DNA of 64,000 nt from Daedaleopsis sinensis (lineage: Eukaryota; Basidiomycota; Agaricomycetes; Polyporales; Polyporaceae): the NCBI GenBank assembly GCA_033807695.1, contig CM066302.1, positions 682,001 through 746,000 on the forward strand, in the 5' to 3' direction. Every line of letters starts with the position of its first letter. Within the stretch, counting starts at the first letter, position 1. A model generated the notes under the pieces. It was not told the DNA's origin, ran no database searches, and saw only the letters and a program-made list of their open reading frames with translations. The translations under genes were made by a program, and so were the position numbers. Positions 10,804 to 21,917 of the stretch are shown piece after piece.

Positions 10804-11816
10804 CTAAACGGTCTTATTCACGTCCTCGGACCACGACTCATACTGCTCTACCGACTTGAGGAGCGTCGCTGCCCTGGACTTGTAGGCTGCTACCGTGTCC
10901 TTGCTGAGCGGGAAGTACAACGGAGGATCCTCCAGGCTGGAAAGCTTATAGACGACCTCCATGCCTTTCTTGGGGTCGCCAGGTGGAACGTAGCTTTCGT
11001 AGAAGCTTCGCATAGCTACCGTTGGATTGGTCGGCGCATCGTACGCGGGGTGAGGTTTTGGCCCCTGGAACTTGTCAAACATGGGGGTTCCGAACGGACC
11101 GGTGGAGATGATGCTGAACTGCGAGACCGTGAGTACATTTAAAGCGGCAACCATCCTGTTCATGCTTACCTTGATGTTCCAAGAGGGGTCGAGCTCCCCC
11201 GCATAGACCTCGGTAAATCCGTTCAACGCTGGAAGGCGTTGACGTGAGCTACAAGGCTGGTGGGCACCCGAAAATGGAACGCACCGAACTTCGTTGAGGA
11301 GTAGTATCCCAGCAGGATCGCGCCCTCGACAGCAGCGATGGACGAGTTCTGGATGATCCGACCACCGACTCCGCTCGGATTCACGTCCCTCATGAATTGC
11401 ACTGCTTCCCGCGTGACGTTCGCGTTGCCCCAGAAGTTGGTCTCGAACACTGCACGTGTATCCTCATCGCTCTGGAGCTCGATCTGACCAAACAAGACGA
11501 TCCCTGCGTTGTTGAAGACGACGTCGAGCCGACCGAACTTCTCTTTGATTGTGGCAAAGGTCTTGCGAATGTCCTCAGGATCGGTGATGTCAAGCTTGAG
11601 CACGAGGAGGCGGTCGGAGGGATACTTGGAAGATAGGTCTGAGAGTGCTTCAGGACGGCGCGCGGTCGCAACTACGATGTCTCCGTTTTCGAGAGCGATC
11701 TCGACGAGATCAAGGCCGAAGCCACTCGATGCACCCGTAACTGTGAAAGTTGGGTGAGTATAGCATTGAGGAAGAGACGTTACATCCAACGCACCGAGCC
11801 AGATCCTAGGAGACAT
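10804..11816 (-). CDS. Short-chain dehydrogenase/reductase (classical SDR)
   Basis: Four exons (11816-11795, 11740-11285, 11228-11170, 11118-10804) join in phase to 283 residues, a usual length for classical SDRs. The NAD(P)-binding motif TGASSGFG is at residues 9-16 (created by the first splice), NNAG at 84-87, the catalytic Ser in QNSSI near 140, and Tyr154/Lys158 in YYSSTK. The C-terminal FYESYVPPGDP and SSLEDPPLYFPL are typical of fungal oxidoreductases of this type. It probably reduces a carbonyl or oxidises an alcohol of a small metabolite. Its position between P450 genes is compatible with a role in secondary metabolism, but that is inference. Confidence 0.9.
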
Positions 11817-12689
11817 GATGTAGTCGAAGATGAAGCTTCGAGGAAGTGCGAGCGCGGACTTTCGTGTGCCGGGTCCCGGGTGGACTGGTACTATTTATCT
11901 AAAGGGAGGGAGCAACGCCCGTTACCGGGCAGATGATGCCCAGAGAGTATGCCGACTTCCTGGAGGCATGGGCAAAGTGGAACCAGCGGCTTCTCCAGGC
12001 TTCTCACTCGATCGTTTGAGACCAAACCCACTACGCCGGGTGACGCTAGTATTGATGAGACATCTGAGTGGGCGCTGTGTCAAATATTCCGAACAATGTC
12101 TGTAAGTAATCTGTATCGTATATGGGCAGCTTTACCGATCGCGTCATAATCTTAGACGATACGGAAGAAGAGTTTGACGAGCCAACATGGTAGTGATATC
12201 GAGCATCATACCAGGCTCCTACCCACCTTGTCTTGCGTCGTCGTTCAAAAATCTAGGCGGTGGGGTGAAGGTTAGTTTCCAGTAGCTGGGGAGAATGTCA
12301 ACGGATCCTCAGCCACATGTAGTAGAAGTCCGACACAGGTCCGATTGATGTAGCCAACTAAACTCTGATCTCCGCCACGTAATTGTAAACAGCGAAACCT
12401 TATGTAAGAGGTTGAAAGCATCCGTGCAGACACTATATTGACCTGTTCTATCATAAGGTTTGACGGATCCAACCATGGTTCTGACCCGGCTGGGAGGGAG
12501 ACCACTGCCAACGAGGTCGATGATCATTATTAACGGCTCGAAGATATGGATTTCGAACGCCCCAGTAGCGTGAGTCCATCTCGATATTCGCCTCCCCGTC
12601 GTCTGAAGCCCAAGTTCTGTAGAGACACCGTTGTCATCTGGGCCCGGTGCAAGTGAGAGAACAAAGCGGTCCTGCGTGTCTTCGAAGGC
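11817..12689. other. No supportable gene
   Basis: No motif seen on either strand. Sequence just before 12690 may contain further decayed exons of the adenylation gene. Confidence 0.35.
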
Positions 12690-13965
12690 ACTGACTGACA
12701 TGGGGATACGAGCTCCGAGTCCAGCGGCGCGATGTTTGTGTTGTACAAGTCGGTACTCCCGCCCATCACTCTTACTCCAACAAACTTTCTAGCTAGTTGG
12801 ACAGCAGACAAGTGCGATATCGTCCTCTGTGTTCCCGTATTTGTAGAGGTGTGTATGTATCGTTTATCCTATGTACTCTCTCCTACTGACATAGGGCGCG
12901 CTATATGCGTGGGTCTGAAACCTTGTTAATCTCCTTTCCTTCGCGCTCTCGACTCCATCGTACGTCCCCAGACCTTGAAGATTCGCCAGTCTTATCTCAG
13001 TATGTCTAGGTCTTCTCCGGAGCCCTTGTGAACAAGACCATTGGCGACATGCTTGTGAACGAGGGCGTTGCCACGCACTCGTTCTGGGGAAGGTAGCCTT
13101 ACTACTCTCTCGCTCCACTTCGTCGGGTAGTAGTCTCATACTATGGCAGTACCGAGGTCGGCCCTGGTTCATTCCTCGCGATACTCCCTCTGCAGAGGAA
13201 TGGGAGTACTTCAAGATGTCGAACCGTATCGAGTTCGTCATGCAGTCACAAGATAATCTGCCGGACCTCTTCGAGCCTATCATGATTGTCAGTAACTCCC
13301 TCCGGCTGTGTATCAGTGTCTAACTAGCAGCTTTCAGCCTACGAACCGAATTTTAAGTTCGATGGTCGACCAGTCTTTGCGGTTGGCGATATCCTCGAGC
13401 GCCATCCAGATGACACTCTGTGATGGCGAATCTTCGGGCGCAAAGACGACCAGATCGGTGCTCTCTACCGGAGATAATGTGAGTGATCTCTCCGAGGTTC
13501 CATTCGGCCCAACTGAGAGCCCTATCCCTCGTCAGGTGAACCCTGTACTAACCGGTGAGACCTTCCACCATCGTATTTTCCCTGATCTCACACAATGAAA
13601 CAGAGGCGATAATCGCGCACGACCCTCTGATCGGCTCTGTCGTCATCTTGGTGAGCCTGCGGCAGACCACACGTGAAAGCCTCATTGATCAATCTGGTTT
13701 GTTCGGTTACATTGATATATTCCACCGGTTCTGACCTCTGCTATCCAGGCCGAGCGTGGAGAAAGCGAATGTCGACGCGCCACAGTATGCCCGTATCCAG
13801 AAGAGGTACTGATCCGACAGATCTAATGCTACAGCGACTTACTTCATGTGTGCCCCGCAGATGATTATAATAATCCTTTCAAAACGTTCGAGCATACTGC
13901 AAGGAGCACGGCTCGTCGGGGGGTCTGTCTGAAGCTGTATGCCTCAGAGATAGAGAGCAAGGCCG
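12690..13965 (+). pseudogene. Adenylate-forming (NRPS-like reductase type) enzyme, decayed
   Basis: Ordered blocks match the second half of a fungal adenylation domain: TPTNFLASW and ADKCDIVLCVPVFVE (about 12780-12850); GALVNKTIGDMLVNEG near 13020; YGSTEVGPGSF near 13140, the adenylation core with its glutamate; SAEEWEYFKMSNRIEFV near 13200; FAVGDILERHPDDTL, then an in-frame TGA, then WRIFGRKDDQI near 13380-13450; EAIIAHDPLIGSVVI near 13610; and finally KTFEHTARSTARRG near 13885 with the position of the catalytic lysine region. Frames change between blocks beyond what introns explain. The N-terminus, carrier and reductase domains were not found, so this is a truncated relic. Confidence 0.72.
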
Positions 13966-14264
13966 GGACTTCCCAGACAGGGTTTGAACGTCGACGCATA
14001 TGTAAGATCTCCCGATTGTGACCCGAAGTCATACATATTGGAATGTTTTGGACGTTATATACACTTATTCTAATGTTGCGCCATCTGAGCGAGCACATCT
14101 ATGTACGTCTTAGAAATGAGTAAGGCTAATAGGAAGGGCTAGAAGAGCGAGTCGTACAGTAGGGAAGTGAGTCTGGTGTTGTACAGTAGGCTAGGGTAGC
14201 CGGCCGCTCTAACGATATAAGCTATCCTTGTCAAGCATGAGCTTTCAAGATTGCGCGAGAGTCG

Positions 14265-16533
14265 TCAATATTTCAAATCTCTGGAAGCCATTGCCCCCTC
14301 AACAAGGTCTACTACCGCGGGCGACCTCGGGCGAACGACAAATTTGAATGGAACAGGTCGTCTGGACACGTGTTAGGTCAGTAACCGACTCGGACGCCCC
14401 GGCAAAGGCAATGTACTCACGAGGATGCCTCGGAGGTGAACTCCACTGGAGGAGGATCGGCGCCCTCAGGGACCGCGATCGTGAAGGTCGCCAGGAACAG
14501 GGCGATGAACAACCACATCGAGTCCTCCGCGAACAGCTTCCCAGGACATACACTACGTGCGCGACGCCAGACGTTAGCGGACGTGGCATGTGTGTGCATA
14601 TCGCAGACGAGACTGACCGTCTGCCGAAACCAAATGCGTAGCGACCAGGGTCGTTGGTGCTGCAGTCGAAGACGCCGTCGCGCAGGAATCGCTCCGGCTT
14701 GAACTCCATTGGGTCTGGGTACATCTCGGGATCGTGGAGCAGTCCCCTTCAAGGCGGCGAAGGCGGTTCGTGTTCTAGTCAGCTTGTGCGCAGAGTCCAT
14801 GATGCAACGGCGGTATCGTACCAGATGTTGCCCATGACCATAGCTCCAGCAGGTATGTAGTACCCTCTGTAGACGTCGTCTTGTGTCAACTTGTGAGGGA
14901 CCCCTAAGGTATGCAGGAGAATCTGATCAGCCTCGAGGTTCCCTCTTCGCGGATGAAAGCGCAAGAGAACAAGCTAAAACACACACTTACCGGTAGGTCC
15001 GGCAGGGTGCCAGCGAATGACTTCCTTTACGACGGCGGAAATATACGGCAGCTCTGCGCGATCGACGTAGTCGGGAAGTCGGCCAGAGCCCAGGACGCGA
15101 TCGATTTCTTCTTGAGCGCGTTTTTGGACGTCAGGGTACAGGGTCATTGCCAGGAGGAAGGTCTGTGAAGTGGAGACGATCTGATACAATATCGGGCGAA
15201 TCGGTGAGTCCTATACGGTGCAATAGCAAAAGATCCTTACCGTGTCCGTGGCACCTGTAACGAGGCACGGTCTGGTTATTGACGGTACTCATAGACACTA
15301 TGACCGCGAAGACGAACCTCCGTAAGCGACAGCCGCAGTATCACGTATACGTGTCTCCTCGTCCGAGCCAGGCGGCGGCGACCGCTCTTGCATGAGGGAC
15401 GCGACGTAGGAGGGGCGTGCCAATCCTTGTGCCTGCGGGCCGATCATGAGCGTCGGATGAAATTCGAGCTTTCGGTACAGCACCTACCAATGCATCCTGA
15501 ACGTGAGCATAAGGTTTGTATCGCAACACATCGCAGTCGGCCTGCCATTTAGCTACCGTGGCGGTATTACCTAGCCATTTCAGGAGATAGTTCACTGACG
15601 AATGTGAGGCGATCTGAGTCCACTGCTCGAGAGATCATCGAAGCACACACTCACGGGTAGTCGAAGGAGTGAGAAGCCACATCGCAGGGGAAACAGCTAT
15701 GGATGAGGTCGTCATGACATCGTCTGCCGCCTTTACGAATGGATCCTCGATCGACTCGACCTCGATGCCGTATGTGACGTCAAGGATAAGTCGGTTAGCG
15801 CGCCTGTGTGAAGCGAAGTAAGGGACTGCTACGGAAGATGGGTTATCATGGGATGGAACGCACAATCGTATTTCAGATATAACGCTGTCTAGATCATGGA
15901 GGACGCTGCTGAGGAACTTGATTCCGGCGGCTCTCTGGGCATCGTGGAATGAACGCGTTGCAGAGGCAGTGCTGTACTTCTCAATAAATCTGCGGCGGAG
16001 CGTACGAGATTGTTGGTTGTATGGCATGAACGAGAAGTTCCACTTGTCGTGACCGATGCTAGGGAAGATAAGATTCACGCAAGCATCGTCGAAGAGTGTA
16101 TCGCAACTCACAGATTCAACATGGGCAGAAACGGCCTGTCAGAATATATTCCGGAACGGCCTTCGAATATATCGTTCACGGCCTCGGGAGAGCTGAGCAT
16201 GATGATCGGTTGGCCGAATACTTTGAGGTAGACCACATCCCCTAACGAATGCTCTCTTATGAGCCAATTCGTCACGGTCGACGACACTTGAAAGAAGGAC
16301 GCACCGTATTCCTTTGAGAGCGCAGTGAATGTTTCCCAAGGTTTCTTGCCTGATAGCGACAGAATGTTGCCGACAAAGGGCAAGGGCTTCGGTCCAGGCG
16401 GTGTGCTAGGTTTCCCAGTGTCGGTCCTTCGAGCAGCGCGAGTCAGGAAGTAGAGGATCACAGGTACGAGAACCCAGGGCAACGAGCTGGTAAGTCCTGC
16501 GGGGACTCGGAAGCTATCGTCGTTTGGAAGCAT
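14265..16533 (-). CDS. Cytochrome P450, copy 2
   Basis: Same 11-exon architecture as copies 1 and 3, with every junction GT-AG and in phase, including the 14-nt exon that carries the I-helix GATDT. It begins MLPNDDSF at 16533, with the anchor [26 protein letters not shown]-helix VKEVIRWHP (ExxR), EFKPERFL and heme loop FGFGRRVCPG. The product stops at 14265 after SRDLKY, a few residues later than its paralogues. It lies head to head with copy 3 across a 2 kb spacer and shares upstream sequence with it. It is more diverged in the middle (NYLLKWLGNT where the others have APNWLGG). Judged functional; substrate unknown. Confidence 0.88.
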
Positions 16534-16639
16534 GGGAGACGAGGCAGGTGGCACGACAAGAAATTGGGCGGGTACAAGTCACTTGTTTCCGACATGGAAA
16601 AGAAAGGCCCATGCCATCGAGCATGGTCATTAAGTACTA

Positions 16640-16705
16640 AAACATAAAGGGGCTGTCGCGCTCCCATCACCACCACTCGATTGCCTCCCGATTAACTGGG
16701 TACTT
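16640..16705. repeat. P450 upstream repeat unit
   Basis: The CTGTCGCGC, CCCATCACCACCACTCGA and TGCCTCCCGATT segments recur in the spacer in both orientations near 17400-17460 and 17650-17700, and partly at 18455-18475. They look like copied pieces of the P450 promoter region. Confidence 0.6.
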
Positions 16706-16904
16706 AGTCCTACTTAGTCTCATACCAAGACCCTGGAGGCTATGCATTACGCCGGCGTCTGGTGTCAGCAGTTGGGCTCGGACCATGTCATGGCCCGGTT
16801 GGCAGGACGGTCATACATATAAACATATGAAAGTCATGAATAAGTATTACGAGGTATACCGTATTACGACTCGGATGGTCATGACACACCTATTCACAAG
16901 ATTA

Positions 16905-17290
16905 CTTACCCGCCCTCACGCTTCCTGTGTTCTGATTCACCAAGTCTCAGATCTCAGATCTCAGACAAGAAGACCGTCATTCCAGTGGTACTTAATGAAA
17001 CCACTTACTTCGCTAGGAACCCGTTAACAGTCATTTCTGGCACTAGTACTAGTATGAGAGGTAGCAGCCGACTCGCCTGGCACTAAGTTCTTCTGGGTGT
17101 GGCTCCATGATGTCTTCCAGTGCGACGTCTCGAACCTGACCATCGAGGACGAGAAGAACCAGAGTTACCGTCCGCTCCCCGCGAAGCGGATCTTTCTCGC
17201 CTCCGCGCGTGGTGGTGGTGGTACAAACGGACGACAAGGAGGCAACAAGAGCCTGGGCAACGGAGGGAGGGGTATAGTAACAGCCACAGC
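16905..17290 (+). pseudogene. UbiA-type prenyltransferase fragment
   Basis: A plus-strand frame from about 17091 reads FFWVWLHDVFQCDVSNLTIE then DEKNQSYRPLPAKRI. This resembles the first conserved polyprenyl-diphosphate-binding region of fungal UbiA-family membrane prenyltransferases (WLHLL..SNQ..ED..NKPWRPIPSGRI). Upstream, SDKKTVIPV near 16965 may be the preceding exon. The first Asp-rich positions are altered and the frame soon runs into a glycine-rich stretch and a stop. No later transmembrane segments were found, so this is a fragment. Such enzymes attach or cyclise prenyl groups in fungal terpenoid and meroterpenoid pathways. Confidence 0.45.
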
Positions 17291-17377
17291 AGATGCATGA
17301 GATAATCAGCCCTTGTCACAATATTCCCACACTAACCACCGCCGGCGTCAGTACTGGTCACCAAACGCCATCTCTCT

Positions 17378-17725
17378 AGCCCCCCTCAATTGTAAACTCA
17401 CCTTAAATCGGGAGGAAATCTCTCGAGTGATGGTGATGGGCGCGCGACAGCCGACTGACAGCCGGACGCGAAGGACAGCGACCGTTCGACTTGCAAACGT
17501 CCATCCCTCCCAGTCAGCTCCTTCGGGAGTCTTTTCAACTGGATAATACACATCTCGACGTCGTTGCCGTTCGAACGAGACGCTACACGGCTAGTGCGGT
17601 GAAGAAACATAGGCATGCTTGAGTATTCTCAAGAGCGTCTCGAGTTCGGCTGTCACCACCACCCATCACCAACGGGAGGCGAGATTTCCTCCCGATTTAA
17701 GGTGAGTTTACAATTGAGGGGGGCT
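17378..17725. repeat. 45-bp perfect inverted repeat
   Basis: 17378-17422 is an exact reverse complement of 17681-17725, with a 258-bp centre. Similarity continues imperfectly inward into the P450 upstream repeat unit. The pair lies in the spacer between the two divergent P450s. Confidence 0.85.
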
Positions 17726-18392
17726 TCTCGCCCGAAGTTGTCGGAGGAGTACTTACTACTTAAACTGGTAGTAATCAAACGACTTGCTAGAGCTTGCCAG
17801 ACACCGTGTGAGACACGTCCAACTCATCTCACCACTTCCTCTAGCTTGAGAGCCTCCTACAGTTGCTTCACCAATCGAGGCTTGGAGCAAAATCAACACG
17901 GGCACGACCGTAACCTTCTCGTGATCCCACTGCCCTGTCGTGTCTGCCACTGTCACCGTTACGGTCATGGTGTTGAACACCTCGTCAACGACTAGCAGTA
18001 CTTACATACCACCTCCCAGGACGTGAGGGTGCGTCTGGGGATTTAGAGTGGGGTGTTCCACGGCTTGTGGCGTTGATGGACCCGAACGGTGGGGACGAGC
18101 CTAATTTACAACAGACTCGGAGTGTTTGGCGTTACTAGTGATGGACTCACGTTATACTGATGTACTCATAAGTTGTTCGAACTCCGCCGGGCCTGACCGG
18201 TGCTCACAAACTCTCGTGCGAGAATTCTGAATCCAATGCAAGATTGTGATTGGACCCTGCAGGACCTTCATTCCCTCCTCCTCCTGAGGTCTGACCATCG
18301 CTGTGGGCGCAGGTGAAGAGCCTCATAACGTTTGGAGCCGAGACTACCGGTACCGCATGCCTAGGCTTCTGTCTGACCGCAGCTATCGACTC

Positions 18393-18411
18393 ACTCGAGT
18401 GGCACTCGAGT
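18393..18411. promoter_or_regulatory. 19-bp palindrome upstream of P450 copy 3
   Basis: ACTCGAGTG, a central G, CACTCGAGT: a perfect palindrome about 190 bp before the copy 3 start. It could be a dimeric regulator site, but nothing in the sequence proves it. Confidence 0.35.
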
Positions 18412-18602
18412 CTCAGCTAAAGTTAATCGCGACTCCGATTTTGGATATTGAGTGATTGGGCGCGCGACAGCCCCTTTATGTTTTAGTACTTAGTGTCCAT
18501 GCTCGATGGCATGGGCCTTTCTTTTCCATGTCGGAAACAAGTGACTTGTACCCGCCTACCCCCACCCCCCAATTTCTTGTCGTGCCACCTTCCTCGTCTC
18601 CC

Positions 18603-20877
18603 ATGCTTCCAAACGACGATAGCTTCCGAGTCCCCGCAGGACTTACCAGCTCGTTGCCCTGGGTTCTCGTACCTGTGATCCTCTACTTCCTGACTCGCGC
18701 TGCTCAAAGGACCGACACTGGGAAACCTAGCACACCGCCTGGACCGAAGCCCTTGCCCATTATCGGCAATATTCTGTCGCTATCAGGCAAGAAACCTTGG
18801 GAAACATTCACTGCGCTTTCAAAGGAATACGGTGCGTCCTTCTTTCAAGTGTCGTCGACCGTGACGAATTGGCTCATAAGATATCATTCGTTAGGGGATG
18901 TGGTCTATCTACAGGTCTTCGGCCATCCGATTATCATGCTCAGCTCTGTCGAGGCCGTGAACGATATATTCGAAGGCCGTTCCGGGATATATTCGGACAG
19001 GCCTTTTTTCCCCCTCATGCATCTGTGAGTTACGATACACTCTACCGCGATCCTTGTCTTATGTTCCCTAGCATCGGTCAAGATACGTGGAGTTTCGCAT
19101 TCTTGCCGTACGGCAAGTTCTTTCGTACGCTCCGCCGCAATTTCCTCGAAAAGTACAGCACTCCCGCTGCTGTGCGTTCCTTCTACGAAGCCCAGAGAGC
19201 CGCCGGGATCAAGTTCCTCAGCAGCGTCCTTCGTGACCCAGAGAGCGTTATCCCTCTTATACGATTGTACGTTCCACTACATGATAACTCATCTTCGTGG
19301 CAGTCCCTCACGTCGCTTCACACAGGCGCGCCAGCCGACTCATCCTTGACGTCACATACGGCATCGAGGTCGAGTCGAACCAGGATCCATTCATAAAGGC
19401 GGCAGACGGTGTAATGGCTACCGCCTCTTTCGCCCTCTCTCCTGTGATGTGGCTTCTAAACCCTACGATTTTCCGTGAGTGTGTGCTTCGACGATTTCCC
19501 GCGCGGTCTCTCGCTCACACTCAGACCGTCTCATCTTCGCTAGTGAAACACGCCCCGAATTGGCTGGGTGGTTCCGTGTTGTCGAAGTGGCAGGCCGACT
19601 GCCACGCGTTGCGATACCATCCTTATGTTCACGTTCAGAATGAGTTGGTAGGTGCTGTATCCAAAATCTCCAATCACTTTCTACGCTCATGACCGGCACA
19701 CAGGCAAAGGGATCGGCCCGTACCTCCTATGTTGGGTCACTCATTCAAGAGCGGTCGCCGCAGCCTGGCTCGGAAGAGGAGACAGTCATTCGCGACACAG
19801 CTGCTGTCGCTTACGCAGGTTCGTCCTCAGCATCAATGATCCATGAACGTCATTTATAACAATGCCGTGTCTTGCCATCAGCCGCCTCTGACACCGTGAG
19901 CACTCTCTGCTCTCGAGCGGCGCAGGATCCATTGATTCATCATCGACTCAGATCGTAGCTAGTTCAGAGGTCTTCCTCCTAGCAATGGTCCTCTACCCAG
20001 AGGTTCAGAAACGTGCGCAGGAAGAGATCGATCGCGTTGTGGGCCCAGAGCGGCTTCCCGACTTCGCGGATCGCGCGCAGCTGCCGTACATCTCCGCCCT
20101 CATGAAGGAGGTCCTGCGCTGGCACCCTCCCACACCAACCGGTACGTATGCGTTTATGCTTGTTTATGTCGCGCTTTTCACCCGGAAAGAGGGAACGCAG
20201 AGGCTGATCAGATTCGTGGGCGTCACTCAGGACTTCCTCACTCGCTGATACAGGACGACGTGTACAGAGGGTATCACATGCCCGCCGGTGCGATGGTCAT
20301 GGGGAATGTCTGGTATGTAGTTACTGCCGTCACATCAGTGATACGCTAAGACTGACTAGAAACGTATCATCTTCATAACGCAGGGGATTGCTCCACGACC
20401 CCAAGATGTATCCAGACCCAATGGAGTTCCGGCCGGAGCAGTTCCTGCGCGACGGCGTCTTCGACTGCAGCACGAACGACCCGAGTCGCTACGCATTTGG
20501 GTTTGGTAGACGGTCAGTATCGTCTGAGTTGTGCGCATGGCATGTCGCGTTCGCTCACATCTGGCGTCGCACATCTAGCGCCTGTCCCGGAAAACTCTTT
20601 GCGGAGGATTCATTATGGATGTTCATTGCCCAGTTCGTTGCGACCTTCACGGTCTCACTCCCTAAGGGCGCCGGTCCTCCTTCCGTGGAGTTCACTACCG
20701 AGGCATTCTCGTGAGTATACCCCGTTCGGGGTGCCAATTTGCGCATACGTGCGTGCGCATTGACGACCGCTGACATTATGTGTGTCCAGACGACCTGCTC
20801 CATTCAAATGCGACATTCGCCCAAGGTCGAAGGCGGCTGCCGACCTCATTGAGGGTACCATGGCTTCTCGTGATTAA
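18603..20877 (+). CDS. Cytochrome P450, copy 3
   Basis: Eleven exons: 18603-19024, 19072-19266, 19326-19474, 19544-19647, 19704-19818, 19882-19895, 19952-20141, 20231-20312, 20384-20512, 20579-20710, 20790-20877. They join in phase to 539 residues. The protein has an N-terminal anchor ([13 protein letters not shown]), [12 protein letters not shown], the I-helix AASDT encoded by the 14-nt exon, MKEVLRWHP (ExxR), EFRPEQFL and the heme loop FGFGRRACPG. Its first 140 residues are nearly identical to copy 2. This indicates a recent inverted duplication, whereas the 3' half and 3' flank are closer to copy 1. It should be an ER-bound monooxygenase; the substrate cannot be read from sequence. Confidence 0.92.
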
Positions 20878-21917
20878 CGCAGATCGCGCGCACACACTTG
20901 CAATAACGCACCATAGCATTTGTATCATGAACCATGTATGATATAGAAAGCGGTCGTCCGACAAGCACATCCTTGTATGATCACTCGTCGTTCTTCAGAC
21001 ATCAATCAGGAACCAGCGCGCCCACCCATTGTCAGGGGTCCTGTCTGAGTGCGCATTTTATGAAACGGTTCGTTTGTTCACTCGGACTGTGTGCTATACC
21101 ATTCATGTCGAATATCGATTCGTAAAGAGGATATTCCTGGACACGAAATATGTGTTCAGGTCTGTCAGTGTCATGGGTAACCTGCAGTCCACCTCACGTG
21201 ATTTTCGGCACCCCGACCTCTGACACCGTACTGTCGCTCGACTGTTCGAAGGTAAGAGGTACCTGTGCAGAGATGTAATGATGTTCAAGCATGATAAATT
21301 CTGAGGCTTATAATGAGATGCTCGAAGACTGGAGTCACACTTTGTGTGAGCTTGCAAGCTCGACTGGTTCCAAGGTACTGCCGCGTAAGAAAGGGGGCGC
21401 CTCCGCAAACATCCACATTTATTCAGTGAGCCGCACTCGCTGGTTGTGCATCCTTTTAGCTGACAGTTATAAATCTATGCACTGCATGGACATACAGTGG
21501 GATCGAAACCGCGGCGGTGCGGCGCCGGAGGCGTCGCCCGCTCGCGAATCCTAGACTCCTACAATCCTTCGTGGCCAGGTTTGCCCGGAGGGCGGTGTGT
21601 ATAATGACATTGATTAATGATTAGCGATGGTATGTCCTCCCGGCGGGCCGTGGCGGTGCATGACCTCAGAAAGGCACACCATGCGCGTTGTTTGTTCGGG
21701 CCAAACATGCTGCTTAGATTCACAGACGACCGTGTCCGCCATGCTCGCCTCTGCACATATACCATCCTTGCCACTCACTCCTCCAATACTACCTCACATC
21801 TGTCTCTACGCGTCATAAAGAACGTCCTAGTCAAACAAGCTCATCAAACGGTGCAATAATCGTCGAGATCAGCCAACCAGTTCCCTCTCACGCATATGCT
21901 GGGACCGCTCGACCGTC
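20878..21917. other. P450 3' flank and SWR1 upstream region
   Basis: The first 120 bp match the 3' flank of P450 copy 1 in patches (GCGCACAC, TATCATGAACC, AGAAAGCGGT). No gene seen in the remainder. Confidence 0.45.

Noticed and set aside
21495..21545. B-box-like GGTTTCGATCCC on the minus strand
   Set aside because: The T stem does not pair and no cloverleaf can be drawn.
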